This document shows positions 11,246 through 23,368 of a stretch of 64,000 bases of DNA, piece by piece. Where the stretch lies: contig NC_058152.1 in NCBI RefSeq assembly GCF_011075055.1, forward strand, positions 372,001 to 436,000, given 5' to 3'. Made by a program: the position numbers and the translations under genes. The DNA is from Mangifera indica (Eukaryota > Streptophyta > Magnoliopsida > Sapindales > Anacardiaceae). Each line of letters begins with the position of its first letter. Within the stretch, counting starts at the first letter, position 1. Under the pieces are notes generated by a model. That model saw only the letters and a list, made by a program, of their open reading frames with translations. It did not search any database and was not told the origin of the DNA.

Positions 11246-12975
11246 TTTATGATTAGCCGTTCAGGCGACAATAATAATCTCCATGTGTGTTTGAAGCAGA
11301 CTGGCTTCTGAAATAATCAAGAACTGGATTTCCAATCTCACTTCTATTTATATATAGGCAGGCTAATAAGCATGAAACAACTCCGAGGCTGGCTTGCTTG
11401 CTTGCTCTCACTGCCTCATTCCTTCTATCATGCATGTTTACCATTTATGAATCACTGCTAGTATTTTGATTGTGTGTTCATTTTTGTCTCTAATTATTTT
11501 TTACTAACAAAAAATATGTTGATACGTAAGTGTTAAAAAAATAATGTCAACAATTGAAATTAGTGGAATAATTCCGTGTCCACTATATAAATGAATAAAA
11601 CTGTTTGAAACATGGAGAATTTCAACAGAGTATCGTTATTAGAAGAATTCCTAAAAGAAATTTAAGTCTCTTAGGGGTATGAAAATTCGAATAAGATATC
11701 TGTAACATTGCTTTTGGTGTATTTTCTGGTTCTGGCCTTTGGGGCAAACAGAGAAAGCCTGTAAAACTATATGCATATCAAACTGTATTGTATTTTATCT
11801 GTGTTGTGATTGACTTAAGCTCGAAGAGATGATCTGACTCAAAGTATAGGTTCCTCGAAGCAATTAGACTCAAGTATGGATTTCTTCTCATACTTAATTG
11901 AACAGAGTTGGGGTTTTCTCCGATCTCTTCATCAGTCCAAATGCGGTATGTTTAATTTCTTTTTGACCTAACAATATTCTAAATTATAGGTGCAGCAGTA
12001 GCACATGAAAAGTTGCAGAAAACTTTTACAAAAACTCTGAAGGAATAACATGAAATCCTGAGAGCTCTGATGGTGTCAATCAACAGTAAGAAAAGTCAGG
12101 TCATTTTTTCAAGGCATTCAAATTTCAGCAGAATGGTTCCGACTCCATCTCAAATGACAAAGAAGAACGATTCCTTTCCACTTTTGTTGTCAAGAAAAGA
12201 TACCATTGGAAGAGTAAATTATTATCAAATTGCCCTTGCCCTAGACAGATAACCATTAGAAATGTGTGATTGAATCGTTCGAATTGCAATAAATGATTTG
12301 TCAATTACAAGATAAAATTAATTGATTGAACTGTCTGTGCTAGTAAAAAACAGTGTTTAAAAATTAAATTATTTTATTTTTTATAATTAAAACATTATCC
12401 TAAATTGGTTTCCTCTCTCTTCGATCATTTCAACGATTTAAATTGACCAATGAAACCCATTTGAATTCATTGAACCAGATTGTTCCAAACCCAATAATAT
12501 CAAATTATATGTCAAACTAATTTAATTGTTGTACTACTTACTGACATCACCTTACTAAATCCTATCTAAAAATTTTAATTAAATATATCATACTGACTTA
12601 ACACCCACACTGACTAATTGCCAGTCCGACGAGTCGGTGACGCTCAACAACCTCTCGGACTAAGTCAATGCCTGTGGAGTGCATAAACATTACTGAATTT
12701 ATGGTCTAAAAACATTACTGAATTTATGTAAAATAAAATAATTAATGGTATTTATTATACATGTTAAGTACTACTGTATACGGTATGACAAATACGATGC
12801 CAAATCCGTGAATTGAATAGAGAATTCCCTCTAAGTCTGTGATTGACCGGCAGCATAAATTCTGTAAAGTTTCATCATCATCTCCAAAAAATATATTTAT
12901 TATTATTTTTTGCTTCACATTCACGAGGTCCACTCAAAATTATTACCCGCGTTTTTAAAGCCTCTGTAAAATCAC
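11246..12975. other. Intergenic region, TM6-like 3' side to MCRS1-like promoter
   Basis: Contains the 3' UTR of the MADS gene in its first few hundred bases and the promoter of the FHA gene at its end. No supported gene. At 12624-12640 there is a short GC-rich inverted motif (ccgacgagtcgg) in otherwise AT-rich DNA. Confidence 0.5.
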
Positions 12976-13060
12976 TGCCTCTCCTCTTCTTCCTCCTCTC
13001 CTCTCCTCTCCTCTCATAATTCACTTTCTTCTTTCACTTCCATGGAAACCCCCAATTCCA
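12976..13060 (+). promoter_or_regulatory. Pyrimidine-rich 5' leader of the MCRS1-like gene
   Basis: A CT tract built of tcctctcctctcctctcc-like units lies 105-145 bp before the ATG at 13121. Such Y-patch or CT-rich leaders are common just downstream of plant transcription starts; no TATA box is evident upstream, which suits a housekeeping-type promoter. Confidence 0.5.
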
Positions 13061-13120
13061 CTCCAAATTATTGAGTCATCTTGACCCACAGCAGTTTTTG
13101 CTCTAAAATCTTTCTGACAT

Positions 13121-16100
13121 ATGGCAGCTTATGCCGCTTCACTCTCTTCATGGATCCCGGAAGATGACATCCTGTTAAAGAACGCTGTTGAGGTACTTAA
13201 ATTTTTGTTTAACTTGTAAATTGCTCTGCATTTTTTTGTAGAAACAAAGCCCTAGGTTGTTTTTTAACTCTGCATGACTCTAAGCAAACCCAGATATTAT
13301 TTTTAATTTTCCGTGTAATTTCTGTTGATATTTACCGTTGTAATTGAAATTCATTGTGGCCATAATGTTTATACTGTGTGAATTCTTTTCACTTTCTTTA
13401 GAGGGATTATGGGTCGAAGACTGCCTTTGCCAGCATGGATTTCGTTGTAACTGAAATGCGTTAGGATGAAATTGGAAGTGATGTTCTTCAGAAAAAATAA
13501 AACTACATGAACTATTAAATTTTATCAACTTATTCATACAAACTGAAACAGCAGCGTGTGATAAAGTGACGTAATTGTTTCCTTTTTTCTATTATATTCA
13601 AAATCAATTGATCACATATTGTTACATCAATTTGTATAGATAAGTTAGTTAAAATTATCATTATGTAATATTACAACTTCATATAACTTTGCTGGCATCT
13701 TAATTTCATCCCGTTTCAGAATTTTGCTGCTGTTTAAGTTACCGGAACAGGTTTCTTGTGAAAAAGAAAGTGACACTTGTTTTGTTTACTAGTCATATTT
13801 TGTTTTAAATTTGAATATCGTTGGAACTGTGGTGCATATATTGCAAAATAGATGTTCCATTATTGTAGCAAGAGTTGCAATTAGTTATCAGAGCTAGTGT
13901 AGGGTAAGCACAAATGAAAAATCTTTTGAGTACCTTTGTACATCTGGGCAAATTTTTTGTTGCTATTTCTGCATAGAGCATATTCTGAATGTTAGGATAA
14001 ATTTTAATTAAGTGATGCATTTCTTTTGCTACTTCAGGCGGGTGCTTCTCTGGAAGCACTTGCTAAAGGTGCAGTGAGGTTTTCCCGCAAGTTTTCAATA
14101 GCAGAATTGCAACATCGGTGGCATTCTCTCCTCTATGACCCTGTTATTGCTGCAGAGGCTGCTGCTCACATGGCAGAGTTTGAACTTTCTGCTGCTAATA
14201 ATGAAGCAAAGTCAATTAGGTCTGCTGCTTGTGGGGACCATTCAGAGGCTCCTCAAAAAAGAAAAGCCGAGAGTGTTCGAAGACTGTATTATGCCTTGCG
14301 TAAAAGAACTTGTACCCAATCTTTAAACTCTTGCAATCTTTGTTTTTTGGCTTCACCAAACATGAGTGACGGTGTTGGAGATGGTGCTGCTTTTCAAGAG
14401 CATGGAAGCATTCACTATGAAACTCCAGTTGAAAGTTCCATGCTTGGAGATTGTGTGCAGAACTGTTTTGAGTTACAGGAAATGGATATAGATTACTTGC
14501 ATCATGGGCCACAAGATAATAATTTCATTAAAGAGTCATTAGCGCATCACAGTTATGAGCAGGAAAATGTGCATGAAGATTCAGCACATGTTCTGGGAGA
14601 GACATCGGTTGGCTTTGAGAATTGCCCTGTTGTTAAGGGAGTGGAACCCTCAGATGCATTGCTAGAAAAGGATGCACCTTTTCACGTATTGGGATATTCA
14701 TCTTCACAATCTAGGACACCTCTCTGGAAAACAATGGAGTTCAATCCAACACCTGAAATGCCTATCAATATGAGCCACGGAGATGAAAGTCAGAGTTCAA
14801 TAGAGAAATATATACTTGCAGATGACATGAATGAGAAGAGAATGGTTTTACCTACCAACCCAGAATTTGATTTAGGTTATCTTTCAGACACCCTTCTAAA
14901 CTTTGGGAATGAGGAGGAGCTTCATTTCATTGATGCAGACAATAAAAAATCTATTGATAAGTCTTTCCATGATAATATTAATCCAACAGTATTGAGTTCT
15001 ACTAATGACATCCATGAAGACAACATACCTGATGTTAAAGAACCTCATACATGCCCTGTGATGCTTGATGGTTCAAATCATGCTGAATTGGAGGTTATTG
15101 GTGAAAAATCAAGCATTAGTCATGACAATCAACATAATATTTTTTGCTCAGAAGTCAATGTACCATCGTCTACGTTAATACCCAATCCTCCATCTCATGA
15201 CCTACTGGATGGGGAGATGTTCTGCACATTGAACACTGAGGACAAAGAAATTCCTGGCAATGATGATTTTATTCCAAGTAAAGTAGTTGCTTCTTTGGCT
15301 CCACAAACAAGTTATAAAGGGGCAAGTGCACTGGCTTCCTCATTTGATGCTCAAAAGGATAGTGAACAAAAGCTAGGAAGTACGAAGAAAGATAACTGTT
15401 CTACACAATATTTTACTGCTTCACACACAAGAGTGTCAGACATGTTTCCAGGATCCAATCACAACCCTCGACTTTGTGGTACCCGAGACAAATCCAAGTC
15501 CATTGATGTTAACAGTCGTAATAGTATCTCCAGACAGGTTAACACTGCACATGGAGATGTTAGCCAATACAGATCAGACTTTCCAGCCCAAACGTCTCTT
15601 ACCCATGCAAAACTGAAGGAAAAATCGCTACAAACAAGTTCTGCTACAGATGTGCTATTACACACAAAATCTAGTTCCACTAGGAACAATATTCCTGAAC
15701 CAGAAGTGAATCCCTCAACCTTAGATCCAGAAGCCATACTGCATGAGGAAGAATATGAGAGTGATGATCATATTCCAGACTTTTCTGATATTGAATCAAT
15801 GGTAAATCTTAAAATTATTCGGGAGATTAATCTTTTTCCTTTTTCAGTTTTGACATTTTGTAACTTTATATGTTTCCTTTCAGATACTGGATTTGGATTT
15901 GTGTCCAGAAGAACTTGATACATGTTTTAATACAAAAGGTTACTATCTAGAGTTCAGTTCAATTATCATGCATTATTCTTCTTCTGTCAGACATTTTTCA
16001 ATATGCAGTAATATATTGTTGTGAACTCCAAAGTTTTACTATTCATACACTTGATTATAATCTATTCCGTTGTTTATTTATTTGTTTGTTTTCTTCAACA

Positions 16101-17717
16101 TAATATATGGCCTTCTTTTGATTTTATTTCCAAATGTTCATATTCTGCTATGCAGACAATGACAATGTAATGCATGTGACATTGTGGCTGCAAAATAGTA
16201 ATTTTGAGTTGATTTTCTTTCCTTCAAATTTCCAGTGTCAAGGTATCAACATGACGATACTAAGAAGACAATCATTAGATTGGAGCAATGTGCTCAATCT
16301 TGTATTCAAAGAGCTATTGGATACCAAGGGGCACTTGCCCTCTTGTATGGACGCCATACAAAGCATTATATCAAGGAAAGTGAGGTAAATTCTTCTAGAT
16401 TTTCACCTTTTCTTGCCCAATTGTATATTTCAAGGATGCTTTAACTTAGGAATGAAACATTTCTTTTAGTTATCGTTATTGCTTTGATTTGATAATGATA
16501 TCTTTCTGAATATGCATCAACAGTTCCATCAGTGACTGTAGAACCACAAATCGGTAGGAAAACTTCAATACTAGTCTAGCAAGAGTGAGAGACAAGCAGT
16601 CTAGGTTATATTTACTGAATGATGTGCTTATATAATTTCATGTTTTTACTTCCTACCGACTTAAGTTTAAGCCTGTTTACTCTTTTCTATCTTGTTATTT
16701 TGCTTTTAAAAATTGAATTCTGCTTAGTTTGCCTACCGATTAATATATGTGCTAATATAGAAGTCTTAAAATTCAAGTTGTAAATTAAAACAGTTGACTA
16801 CTCAAAATTTAACAATGTGCCATTGACAACATTGGCATGTTATCTGTTACATGCATTTCTGTATTTTTCAATTAATGTGTTAATTTAATAGCCATATTAA
16901 GGAAAAAAAATTTCTTCTTATTAGTGCAACCTCTTTTCTACTGTGTAGGTGATACTAGGCAGAGCAACGGATGATGTTGATGTTGATATTGACTTGGGAA
17001 GAGAAGGACGGGCCAACAAAATATCTAGACGACAGGTTGTAGTTCTTTTAATTTGAATTTGTGCTAAATTTCAGTTTTTGTAGGTTTTAAAGAGTTGAGT
17101 GACATTGCTGATTGGTACCTAGATAGGCGGCAGTTTTTAAACATTTGAATGGACATCATGCACATGGATATGGCTCTATTTGCAAGAGACCACTATATTA
17201 TCTGCTTATCTGCTCAACATATTTCAGTATATTTTGGGGACAAAATGCTGCTTGCTTTTGTGGTTATTTAATATCTGTCTTAACTTCTTGGGTATCCTAC
17301 GTTACTTTTGGTGATCTGTTTCTGCTAGGCACTGATAAAGTTGGAAGAAGGTGGCTCCTTCATTTTGAGAAATCTTGGTAGGAGTTCTATATTTTTGAAT
17401 GGCAAAGAAATTACTACAGGCCAGGGCTTCAGTCTAAGTCCAAATACTCTGATTCAGGTATGTTGACTCCATCTTCACAAAGAAAATCTGTCATTATGCT
17501 GCCCATTTATTCCAGCTTATGATTACCATGTGTGTATATCTTATAATGTCTCGATAATGCAATATATAAATGGCAAATGTTGCATTTGCAGATCAGGGAT
17601 TTGTCATTCATGTTTGAAATACACCAAGTGAATGTGAGGCGATATCTGGCTAATGTCACGAGAACAAACTTAGAAAAAAAGGCCAAATTTGAATGGTCTA
17701 ATGATGGGGTTCCATGA
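13121..17717 (+). CDS. FHA-domain protein, microspherule protein 1 (MCRS1) homologue
   Basis: Nuclear protein with an N-terminal MCRS_N-like region and a C-terminal forkhead-associated phosphopeptide-binding domain; animal MCRS1 is a subunit of the INO80 and NSL chromatin complexes. Exons: 13121-13192, 14038-15801, 15884-15938, 16236-16384, 16949-17035, 17329-17457, 17592-17717; 793 residues. N-terminus WIPEDDILLKNAVE-AGASLEALAKGAVRFS then FSIAELQHRWHSLLYDP matches the MCRS_N pattern (about residues 12-65). A long acidic, Ser/Asn-rich linker fills the 1.76-kb exon 2. FHA domain (about 681-770): VILGRATDDVDVDIDLGREG, ISRRQALIKLEEGGSF, LGRSSIFLNGKEI, LSFMFEIH; the conserved Gly-Arg, Ser-Arg-Arg and Asn-Gly positions are intact. 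All junctions keep phase. The exon 3-4 link is the least certain, as a short extra exon could be hidden there. Confidence 0.92.
13598..13660 (+). repeat. Half copy of the palindromic AT-rich element in MCRS1-like intron 1
   Basis: Matches the right arm and flank of the element at 41120-41285 (aaaatcaatt-atcacatatt, ttgtatagataa-ttagt). Only one arm is present. Confidence 0.55.
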
Positions 17718-18163
17718 TTTGTGAAAGCCAGAATTATTTGTTTGCATCAGGTACTATTTTCTCTAAAATACTAATCGAACTCTTGTTAGAATTAACAAAT
17801 ATGATAGGGATATCTGTGTGTAGCTCAAGTGATGTATAGCATTGTAGAAAGCACTTGATGCTATGTAGTATTAAGGAATGAATGTAAATATATTATATCT
17901 AGCGTGACGGTTTATGATTCCCCTTTAAAAAATATATAAAAGAATAGTGAGGAAGAGGTTTAATTTGAAACTATTTCATGCTAGGAAAATCATTTGTTAT
18001 CGCTTGAGCATAAACAAATCCCTGTCAGATGTGACAAAATTAGAAACTTTACTGTGTCAGAATTTTTTTTTTGCTAAAGTACTGTATCAGACTTTGGTAT
18101 TGCTATGTATGTTCTATGTATTTTATCATTTGATTTGATGTGGTGTGGACAAAGTCTGTCCGC

Positions 18164-18365
18164 TAGGGCTGGATTCGATTCGGAACAAGGTCAAACAAGC
18201 CCTATTTTGAGATTGATTCGAATCCACAAAAGTCAATTTGAGATTGGATCCGAATTGGGTCAAATTTGAACGTTTGGATCAGCTCAATTTATGAAAATGA
18301 ATTAAATCTTTGGTTATACCTTAACTTGTTTGATCTGAGTTGGAGCAGTTCGGATCGAATCCACT
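18164..18365. mobile_element. Small inverted-repeat element (MITE-like)
   Basis: Left end ctagggctggattcgattcg and right end gttcggatcgaatccactt are imperfect inverted repeats (GGATTCGATTCGG against GGATTCGATCCG after reverse complement). The interior repeats 'gattcgaatcc' and 'attggatccgaatt'. About 200 bp, no coding capacity. No convincing target-site duplication. Confidence 0.5.
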
Positions 18366-19011
18366 TGTATTATTTATTTGCATCATTTTCACTTCTGGTC
18401 TTGACTTCATGCTTGTGATGACCAATTGTATTATTTTCTTTTATATCCACAAAATCTAGAACTTCTTCAAGTGAAAATGCTTAACTCTAATTCACCCAAA
18501 GCTCTCTTCTAGTTCCTGTAAATATTTTTTTTTCTATTCTAGGCTTTTTTCAGTTGCATTTGTTTGTTATTAGAAAGAAGAATAATTTATTGTTGATGCA
18601 TATAGAATAAGAATATTCCTGTTAAAATTTCTTACTGTTTTTGGAATCAATAACTCTGAAGTGGTAGCAAACCACCAAGGGAGCCAAAACAAAAAGGGAG
18701 ATAATGTAACCATGAAGGATTGATTCCCAGAAATCAACAACTCCATTGATTTTTGTTGGGTGTACCTAATTATGAGAATCTACATGCTGGAACTGATGAG
18801 ACATCTGAAAACCTTGTTAAAATTCAAAGTCTGCTACCAATTAGCAAACGACCAACTTCTACATATATAACAACTAGATGCCTTTATTCATTATTGTAAC
18901 AACTGCATATTGAGGTGATTCGATCTAAGCTTCTTGAACTCGAATTGTTGTTCAACTCAACTCAAACCTTCTTATCTCGTTAACATTGTTACATCGGAGC
19001 TTATATTATTG

Positions 19012-19345
19012 GTTTTTTTTTTCTACTTTTTTTATCATTTTTCTTTTTCAACGAATCTTTTAGATTTTTCGACAATTCTTCTCATTCTCTAACATTTTTC
19101 TTCGTCTTTGGTTATTCTTCTTGGTTTTTAGTGATTCTTCTCCCTCTTTTTTAACAACTCTTCTTCTCATACGACATTATGTAGTGGTTTTTTTTTCATT
19201 TTTCTTTTTCAACAAATCTTTTAGATTTTTCGACAATTTTTCTCCTTCTCTAATTTTTTTCTTCATCTTTGGTTATTCTTCTTGGTTTTTAGTGATTCTT
19301 CTCCTTTTTTAACAACTCTTCTTCTCATACAACATTGTGTAGCAA
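19012..19345 (+). repeat. Pyrimidine-rich tandem duplication, period 161 bp
   Basis: The phrase ttctttttcaacgaatcttt at 19041 recurs at 19202 with one change. The following text matches almost base for base: tagatttttcgacaatt, ggttattcttcttggttttt, agtgattcttctcc, aacaactcttcttctcatac and acattgtgtag. Only small length differences in T-runs separate the two copies. Confidence 0.85.
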
Positions 19346-19730
19346 TCGGGTGAGCTAAGGGCATCACGAACTAATTATTCTAAATTCTAATAGCAACCTC
19401 CATTTCCCTTTGTCTACGTCAGTCTAACATAATAATTATAATTGAAGCCTTTCTCAATTCTTATACCAAAAGTACAGGCCTATGTTGGCATAGATTCCAA
19501 CTTCAAATTAATATCAAGTGTCCAATAATTAGCTCAAAATTACTTCCATTTCATTCTGTTCCAGGGCTCTAAATTGGATGATAAACAGTGACGACAGCTC
19601 AACAGAAAGCAATTGAACTTAAGCCAACACAACACAGGCGTGCTGACTTCATAAATCAAGATGTCTGTCCCTGGTACTCTACAACATATGAAACTTTATC
19701 TGTGTCTTTTTTCTTTTCAATCATACACAC

Positions 19731-19768
19731 ATACATACACACATACATACATACATACATACATACAT
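19731..19768 (+). repeat. (ACAT)n microsatellite
   Basis: About nine tetranucleotide units of ATAC/ACAT with one dinucleotide interruption, roughly 240 bp upstream of the LRR gene start. Confidence 0.95.
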
Positions 19769-20008
19769 GCTTTCAAATTTAGACCAGGAAGCATTATATT
19801 AGCCTCTGACACTTGCCCGTGAAGCCACTCACGAAAAGATCTCTGAGTCTCTGACCCAACCTAAGTTAAAGTGCCAACACAACCCATCTCTCTTCCTTCC
19901 CACTTGTACTACCTCTTCTCTCATGCCCATAAACGGATGGTCCTGATCCTCTCTCCCTCTGCAACCATTCTCCTTATCTAAAACGCTCACATTGACTGAA
20001 AAATTCCA

Positions 20009-21286
20009 ATGGCTTCTCTAACTTTCTCTCTGTCTTCTCTACTTGTATTAATAACTGCATTAGCATGGTTGTTGCTCTTTGCTGAGTCAAAGACCTACTG
20101 GGGAGACGTTGAGGTTCTGAAAGAGGTGAAGAAATCGGTCGACCCCAAATCAGTGAGCCCTGGTTCGTGCTTGAGCTCCTGGGATTTCTCTGTTGATCCA
20201 TGTGACAATCTTTTCAGTGAGCAATTCACTTGTGGGTTCAGGTGTGAGTTAGTGGTTGCCAAGTTAAGCCGGGTCACTGAACTCAGTCTTGACCAGGCGG
20301 GTTATTCTGGTTCATTGTCATCGGTATCTTGGAACAACCTTCCATATTTAGAAACCCTTGACCTCTCAAACAACTATTTCTCAGGGTTTATTCCTGACTC
20401 TTTGTCCAATCTAACTCGGTTGATTCGACTAGCCATGTCGAGAAATGTGTTTTCTGGAGCAATACCCGCCTCGATTGGCTCACTCTCTAGCTTGGAAGAG
20501 CTTTACCTTGATAACAACAACCTTGAAGGCACAATTCCTGCGAGTTTCAATGGCTTGTCTAGCTTGAAAAGGCTCGAAATTCAATCAAACAAGCTTACTG
20601 GTGAGTTTCCCGAGTTGGGTTCGCTCAAAAACCTTTACTTTTTAGATGCAAGTGACAATGCGATATCAGGACAAGTACCGGCAACATTACCAAGCTCTCT
20701 GGTTCAAATCTCCATGAGAAACAACAAGCTAGAAGGTACAATACCAGAAAGCTTCAGATTTTTTCCTTCTTTGCAGGTGATGGATCTGAGTAACAACAAA
20801 CTCAGTGACTCAGTTCCCTTTTTTCTTTTCAACCATCCTTCTCTTCAACAACTCACTCTGTCATTCAACCATTTCACCTCCATACAATCGCCCGCCGTCT
20901 TAACCACCGTCCAGAGCCAGCTCATAGCCGTCGACTTAAGCAACAACGAGATTCAAGGATTTCTTCCTTTATTCATGGCTTTAATGCCAACCCTTTCAGC
21001 AGTTTCTCTAGAAAACAACAAGTTCACCGGAATGATACCAACCCTGTACGCGATCAAGGTAGTTATGCCCGGATCCGGAATGGCTCCATTCCAGAGGCTG
21101 TTGCTCGGAGGAAACTACTTGTCTGGACCCATACCCGGTCTGTTCATGGGGCTCCAACCGGGCTCTGCCAACATCAGGTTGGCTGATAATTGCTTGTACC
21201 GGTGCTCATTTTCTTTCTTCTTTTGTCAAGGTGCTGATCAGAAATCCTTATTGGAATGTAAGCGATTTAGCCCTGGAATTCCTTGA
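20009..21286 (+). CDS. Single-exon leucine-rich repeat protein, kinase-less, secreted
   Basis: Intronless 425-residue protein. Residues 1-27 form a signal peptide (hydrophobic core VLITALAWLLLFAES). An LRR-capping region follows (DVEVLKEVKKSVDP ... SSWDFSVDPCD), then about ten plant-type 23-24-residue LRRs with LxxLxLxxNxLxGxIPxx spacing, for example YLETLDLSNNYFSGFIPDS and SLEELYLDNNNLEGTIPAS. It ends in a Cys-containing cap (DNCLYRCSFSFFFCQG) without a transmembrane helix or kinase domain. It matches the roughly 400-residue plant LRR family proteins of unassigned function, distinct from DRT100/PGIP types. The likely location is the apoplast or cell surface, and binding of a ligand or receptor is only inference. 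The start is the first ATG after a CT-rich leader. Confidence 0.9.
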   Translation: MASLTFSLSSLLVLITALAWLLLFAESKTYWGDVEVLKEVKKSVDPKSVSPGSCLSSWDFSVDPCDNLFSEQFTCGFRCELVVAKLSRVTELSLDQAGYSGSLSSVSWNNLPYLETLDLSNNYFSGFIPDSLSNLTRLIRLAMSRNVFSGAIPASIGSLSSLEELYLDNNNLEGTIPASFNGLSSLKRLEIQSNKLTGEFPELGSLKNLYFLDASDNAISGQVPATLPSSLVQISMRNNKLEGTIPESFRFFPSLQVMDLSNNKLSDSVPFFLFNHPSLQQLTLSFNHFTSIQSPAVLTTVQSQLIAVDLSNNEIQGFLPLFMALMPTLSAVSLENNKFTGMIPTLYAIKVVMPGSGMAPFQRLLLGGNYLSGPIPGLFMGLQPGSANIRLADNCLYRCSFSFFFCQGADQKSLLECKRFSPGIP

Positions 21287-21674
21287 AAGCAAAATAATTT
21301 GATTAGGGCATGTAATGTAATTAACTATGTTGTATTATTTGTCTTGTGTTATGTTGTGGTTTGGTAGCTATGTTGTGTTATTATTTTTGGGTTGTAACTT
21401 GGACCGTCAATTTGATTGAAATTCGGTGGCCAGTCTTAGGTTTGGATATGAATTGAATTGAGTATAATCATGAGTTTGGTTTGAGTTATGCTCAAATGCA
21501 TAATAAGATGGTTTGGGCTTCACTCGAGTTTGTCAAGATGGGATATAAGAAAATTTGAGCCCACCTTGGGGTGAAAGTTCGAAGTTATTGTCGAAATGGG
21601 ATATGGGGAAATTTGAGCTCATTTGGGGTGGAAGTTCGAAGTTCAAAGTTCAACTTGTATTTATCGCTCCTTAT

Positions 21675-21780
21675 GGTTTGAGTTTGTGGCTCTAGTGTCA
21701 CATGAATTTGTGGTTCATTTTAATAATGGTTTGAGTTTGTGGCTCTAGTGTCACATGAATTTGTGGTTCATTTTTATAAT
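21675..21780 (+). repeat. Two-copy direct tandem repeat, period 53 bp
   Basis: The unit starting ggtttgagtttgtggctcta at 21675 is repeated at 21728 with essentially no changes through tgtggttcatttt. The near identity indicates a recent duplication. Confidence 0.92.
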
Positions 21781-22044
21781 AGTTAAAATGATATTGTTTT
21801 AACTGTCAAAATAATGTTATTTTGTTAATCGTTTGATTTGACTTAATTTGAGTTATGATTGAGTTTGAATTGAGTTAAAAGTAACAATTAGTTAACGAGT
21901 TGGGCCGACCCAAACTTTTTTTAACTTGAATTTCATTTGTTTGTTATTCTTGGCTTGCACTAGACTTGAACTTGACTAATGCGAACCCAATAATTATAAA
22001 GTTGAGTAGTATTATATGTATAAACAATTTGTATAACTTTATAC

Positions 22045-22130
22045 ACAAACAATGATATATCACTATGTGATTAGTTAGTTTTATATTAGAGATAAAATAA
22101 CATTCATTTACATAGTGACATATCATTATT
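22045..22130. repeat. AT-rich inverted repeat (palindromic element)
   Basis: AATGATATATCACTATGTGA on the left and ACATAGTGACATATCATT on the right are reverse complements with one mismatch, separated by about 40 bp. This is the same style of element as the palindromes at 41120-41285 and 61550-61670. Confidence 0.6.
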
Positions 22131-22912
22131 TATACATAAAATTATATACATAGAATTATTTTACAAGAATATGTACTATATCATAATATGTTTGGTTATA
22201 CATTCTACTAGATTTTAATTAGTAGAACATTATATTTTGATTGTGTATTATATTAACAATGTTATGTCTTGGTCTTATTGAAAATACACCCCAATCGACC
22301 TTTTGATTATGTCAAGTTTTGGTTTGAGTTTCAATAACATTGCCATCAATTGTCTTCAAAGAAATATTTGAGGGGTAATGGAGAGGGTTCCATACATAAG
22401 ATAGTATGAGTTCAAATTTTCTTTTTTAGTATTTTAAAATTAAATTATTGACTTACTTATCGTAATGATTGTGAGATCAGTTATTGTATTTAGAGTTTAA
22501 CTTGTTCAATGTAATTGGTTTTGTCCCTAAGAAATGGTCTAATTCAAGCAAAGTTCCTCATTTTAAAAAAAAAAATTACAAAAGAAAAACAATGCCATTG
22601 TCAAGCATATGCCTACACATGCATATTTCAATCAAATACAAATCTTTTTCATTATTATTATTATTACTTGTGTTGCTGCTGTAGCTTTTGAATTTGGACT
22701 TGAGGACGGAAGGTTCCCCATCTTAAGTCTGTCGTTTTAGGCTCATTTTGCTTCCTCTTTTCAGTTTGATTCCTGGGAAAATCCAACCAAAAATTTAAAA
22801 CAATCCAAACTAAATAATGGTAATGGCTTCTATTTTCTTCTTTCCAATAAAATTTTGGCGTTTCATACTAAAATATTCATTCAACTAACAGTCTTCAGAA
22901 CCATTCAAATAT

Positions 22913-23368
22913 CCAATTGAGGACAATATTGGTGGGATCCCTACAATGACCAGCATCAAATCATTGATTTTATCTCACAATCCAGTGGGAGGACCGATTC
23001 CAAAGTCATTCGGAAAACTGAATGAATTGCAAGTGTTGGAGCTAGAGGGCAATGATCTTTCCGGGAACAAACCAGTTGAGCTTGTTGATGCCAAGGAATT
23101 GACAACAATTTTGCTTTCAAAGAACAAGCTAAGTGGAAATTTCCCGAAGACGGTGATGAATCTGAAAAGGCTTCAGAATTTTAATGTGTCTAGGAACAGT
23201 ATGAGCGGCAGGGTTCCCCATCATAATGCTGGTATTCCTGCATCTGCATTCAAAGATAATCCTGGTCTCTGTGGATCACCGCTTCCCCCTTGCAAATGCT
23301 CAATAAAGCACGAATTGACTTGCTGCAGGATTGAGGTGTTCAATACCATCCATCAAATTGATATTTGA
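22913..23368 (+). pseudogene. C-terminal LRR gene fragment (copy of the 25.3-kb LRR pseudogene)
   Basis: Encodes only the last four or so LRRs of a DRT100-like protein: SIKSLILSHNPVGG, then LELEGNDLSGN, LLSKNKLSGN and the cap IPASAFKDNPGLCGSPLP. Nucleotide similarity to the minus-strand pseudogene begins abruptly at 22913 (ccaattgagga) and continues to about 23301 (ccttgcaaatg). There the other copy has its stop (TGC AAA TAG), whereas this copy reads on through unrelated sequence to 23368. There is no signal peptide, no N-terminal cap and no plausible upstream exon, so it is a partial duplicate, in inverted orientation to the longer copy. Confidence 0.85.

Larger units (their letters stand above)
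17718..20008. other. Intergenic region with repeat-like elements
   Basis: Holds the 3' UTR of the FHA gene, a small element at 18164-18365, a 161-bp tandem duplication at 19012-19345 and an ACAT microsatellite at 19731-19768. The last ~150 bp are pyrimidine-rich and probably form the promoter and leader of the LRR gene. No coding region supported. Confidence 0.55.
21287..22912. other. Intergenic region with short tandem and inverted repeats
   Basis: 3' UTR of the LRR gene, followed by decayed repeated DNA: two ~70-bp related blocks at 21530-21650 (gggatatngg-aaatttgagc-gttcgaagtt), the 53-bp duplication at 21675-21780, and an AT-rich inverted repeat at 22050-22128. No gene supported. Confidence 0.55.

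Noticed and set aside
14216..14512. Minus-strand 98-codon frame in the FHA gene
   Set aside because: Lies wholly within exon 2 of the plus-strand gene, whose frame is continuous and family-like.
19121..19312. Phe/Ser/Leu-rich plus-strand frame
   Set aside because: Simply the translation of the pyrimidine-rich 161-bp tandem repeat.
20095..20277. Minus-strand frames (20095-20277, 19974-20201) inside the LRR gene
   Set aside because: Antisense shadows of the high-quality LRR coding sequence on the plus strand.
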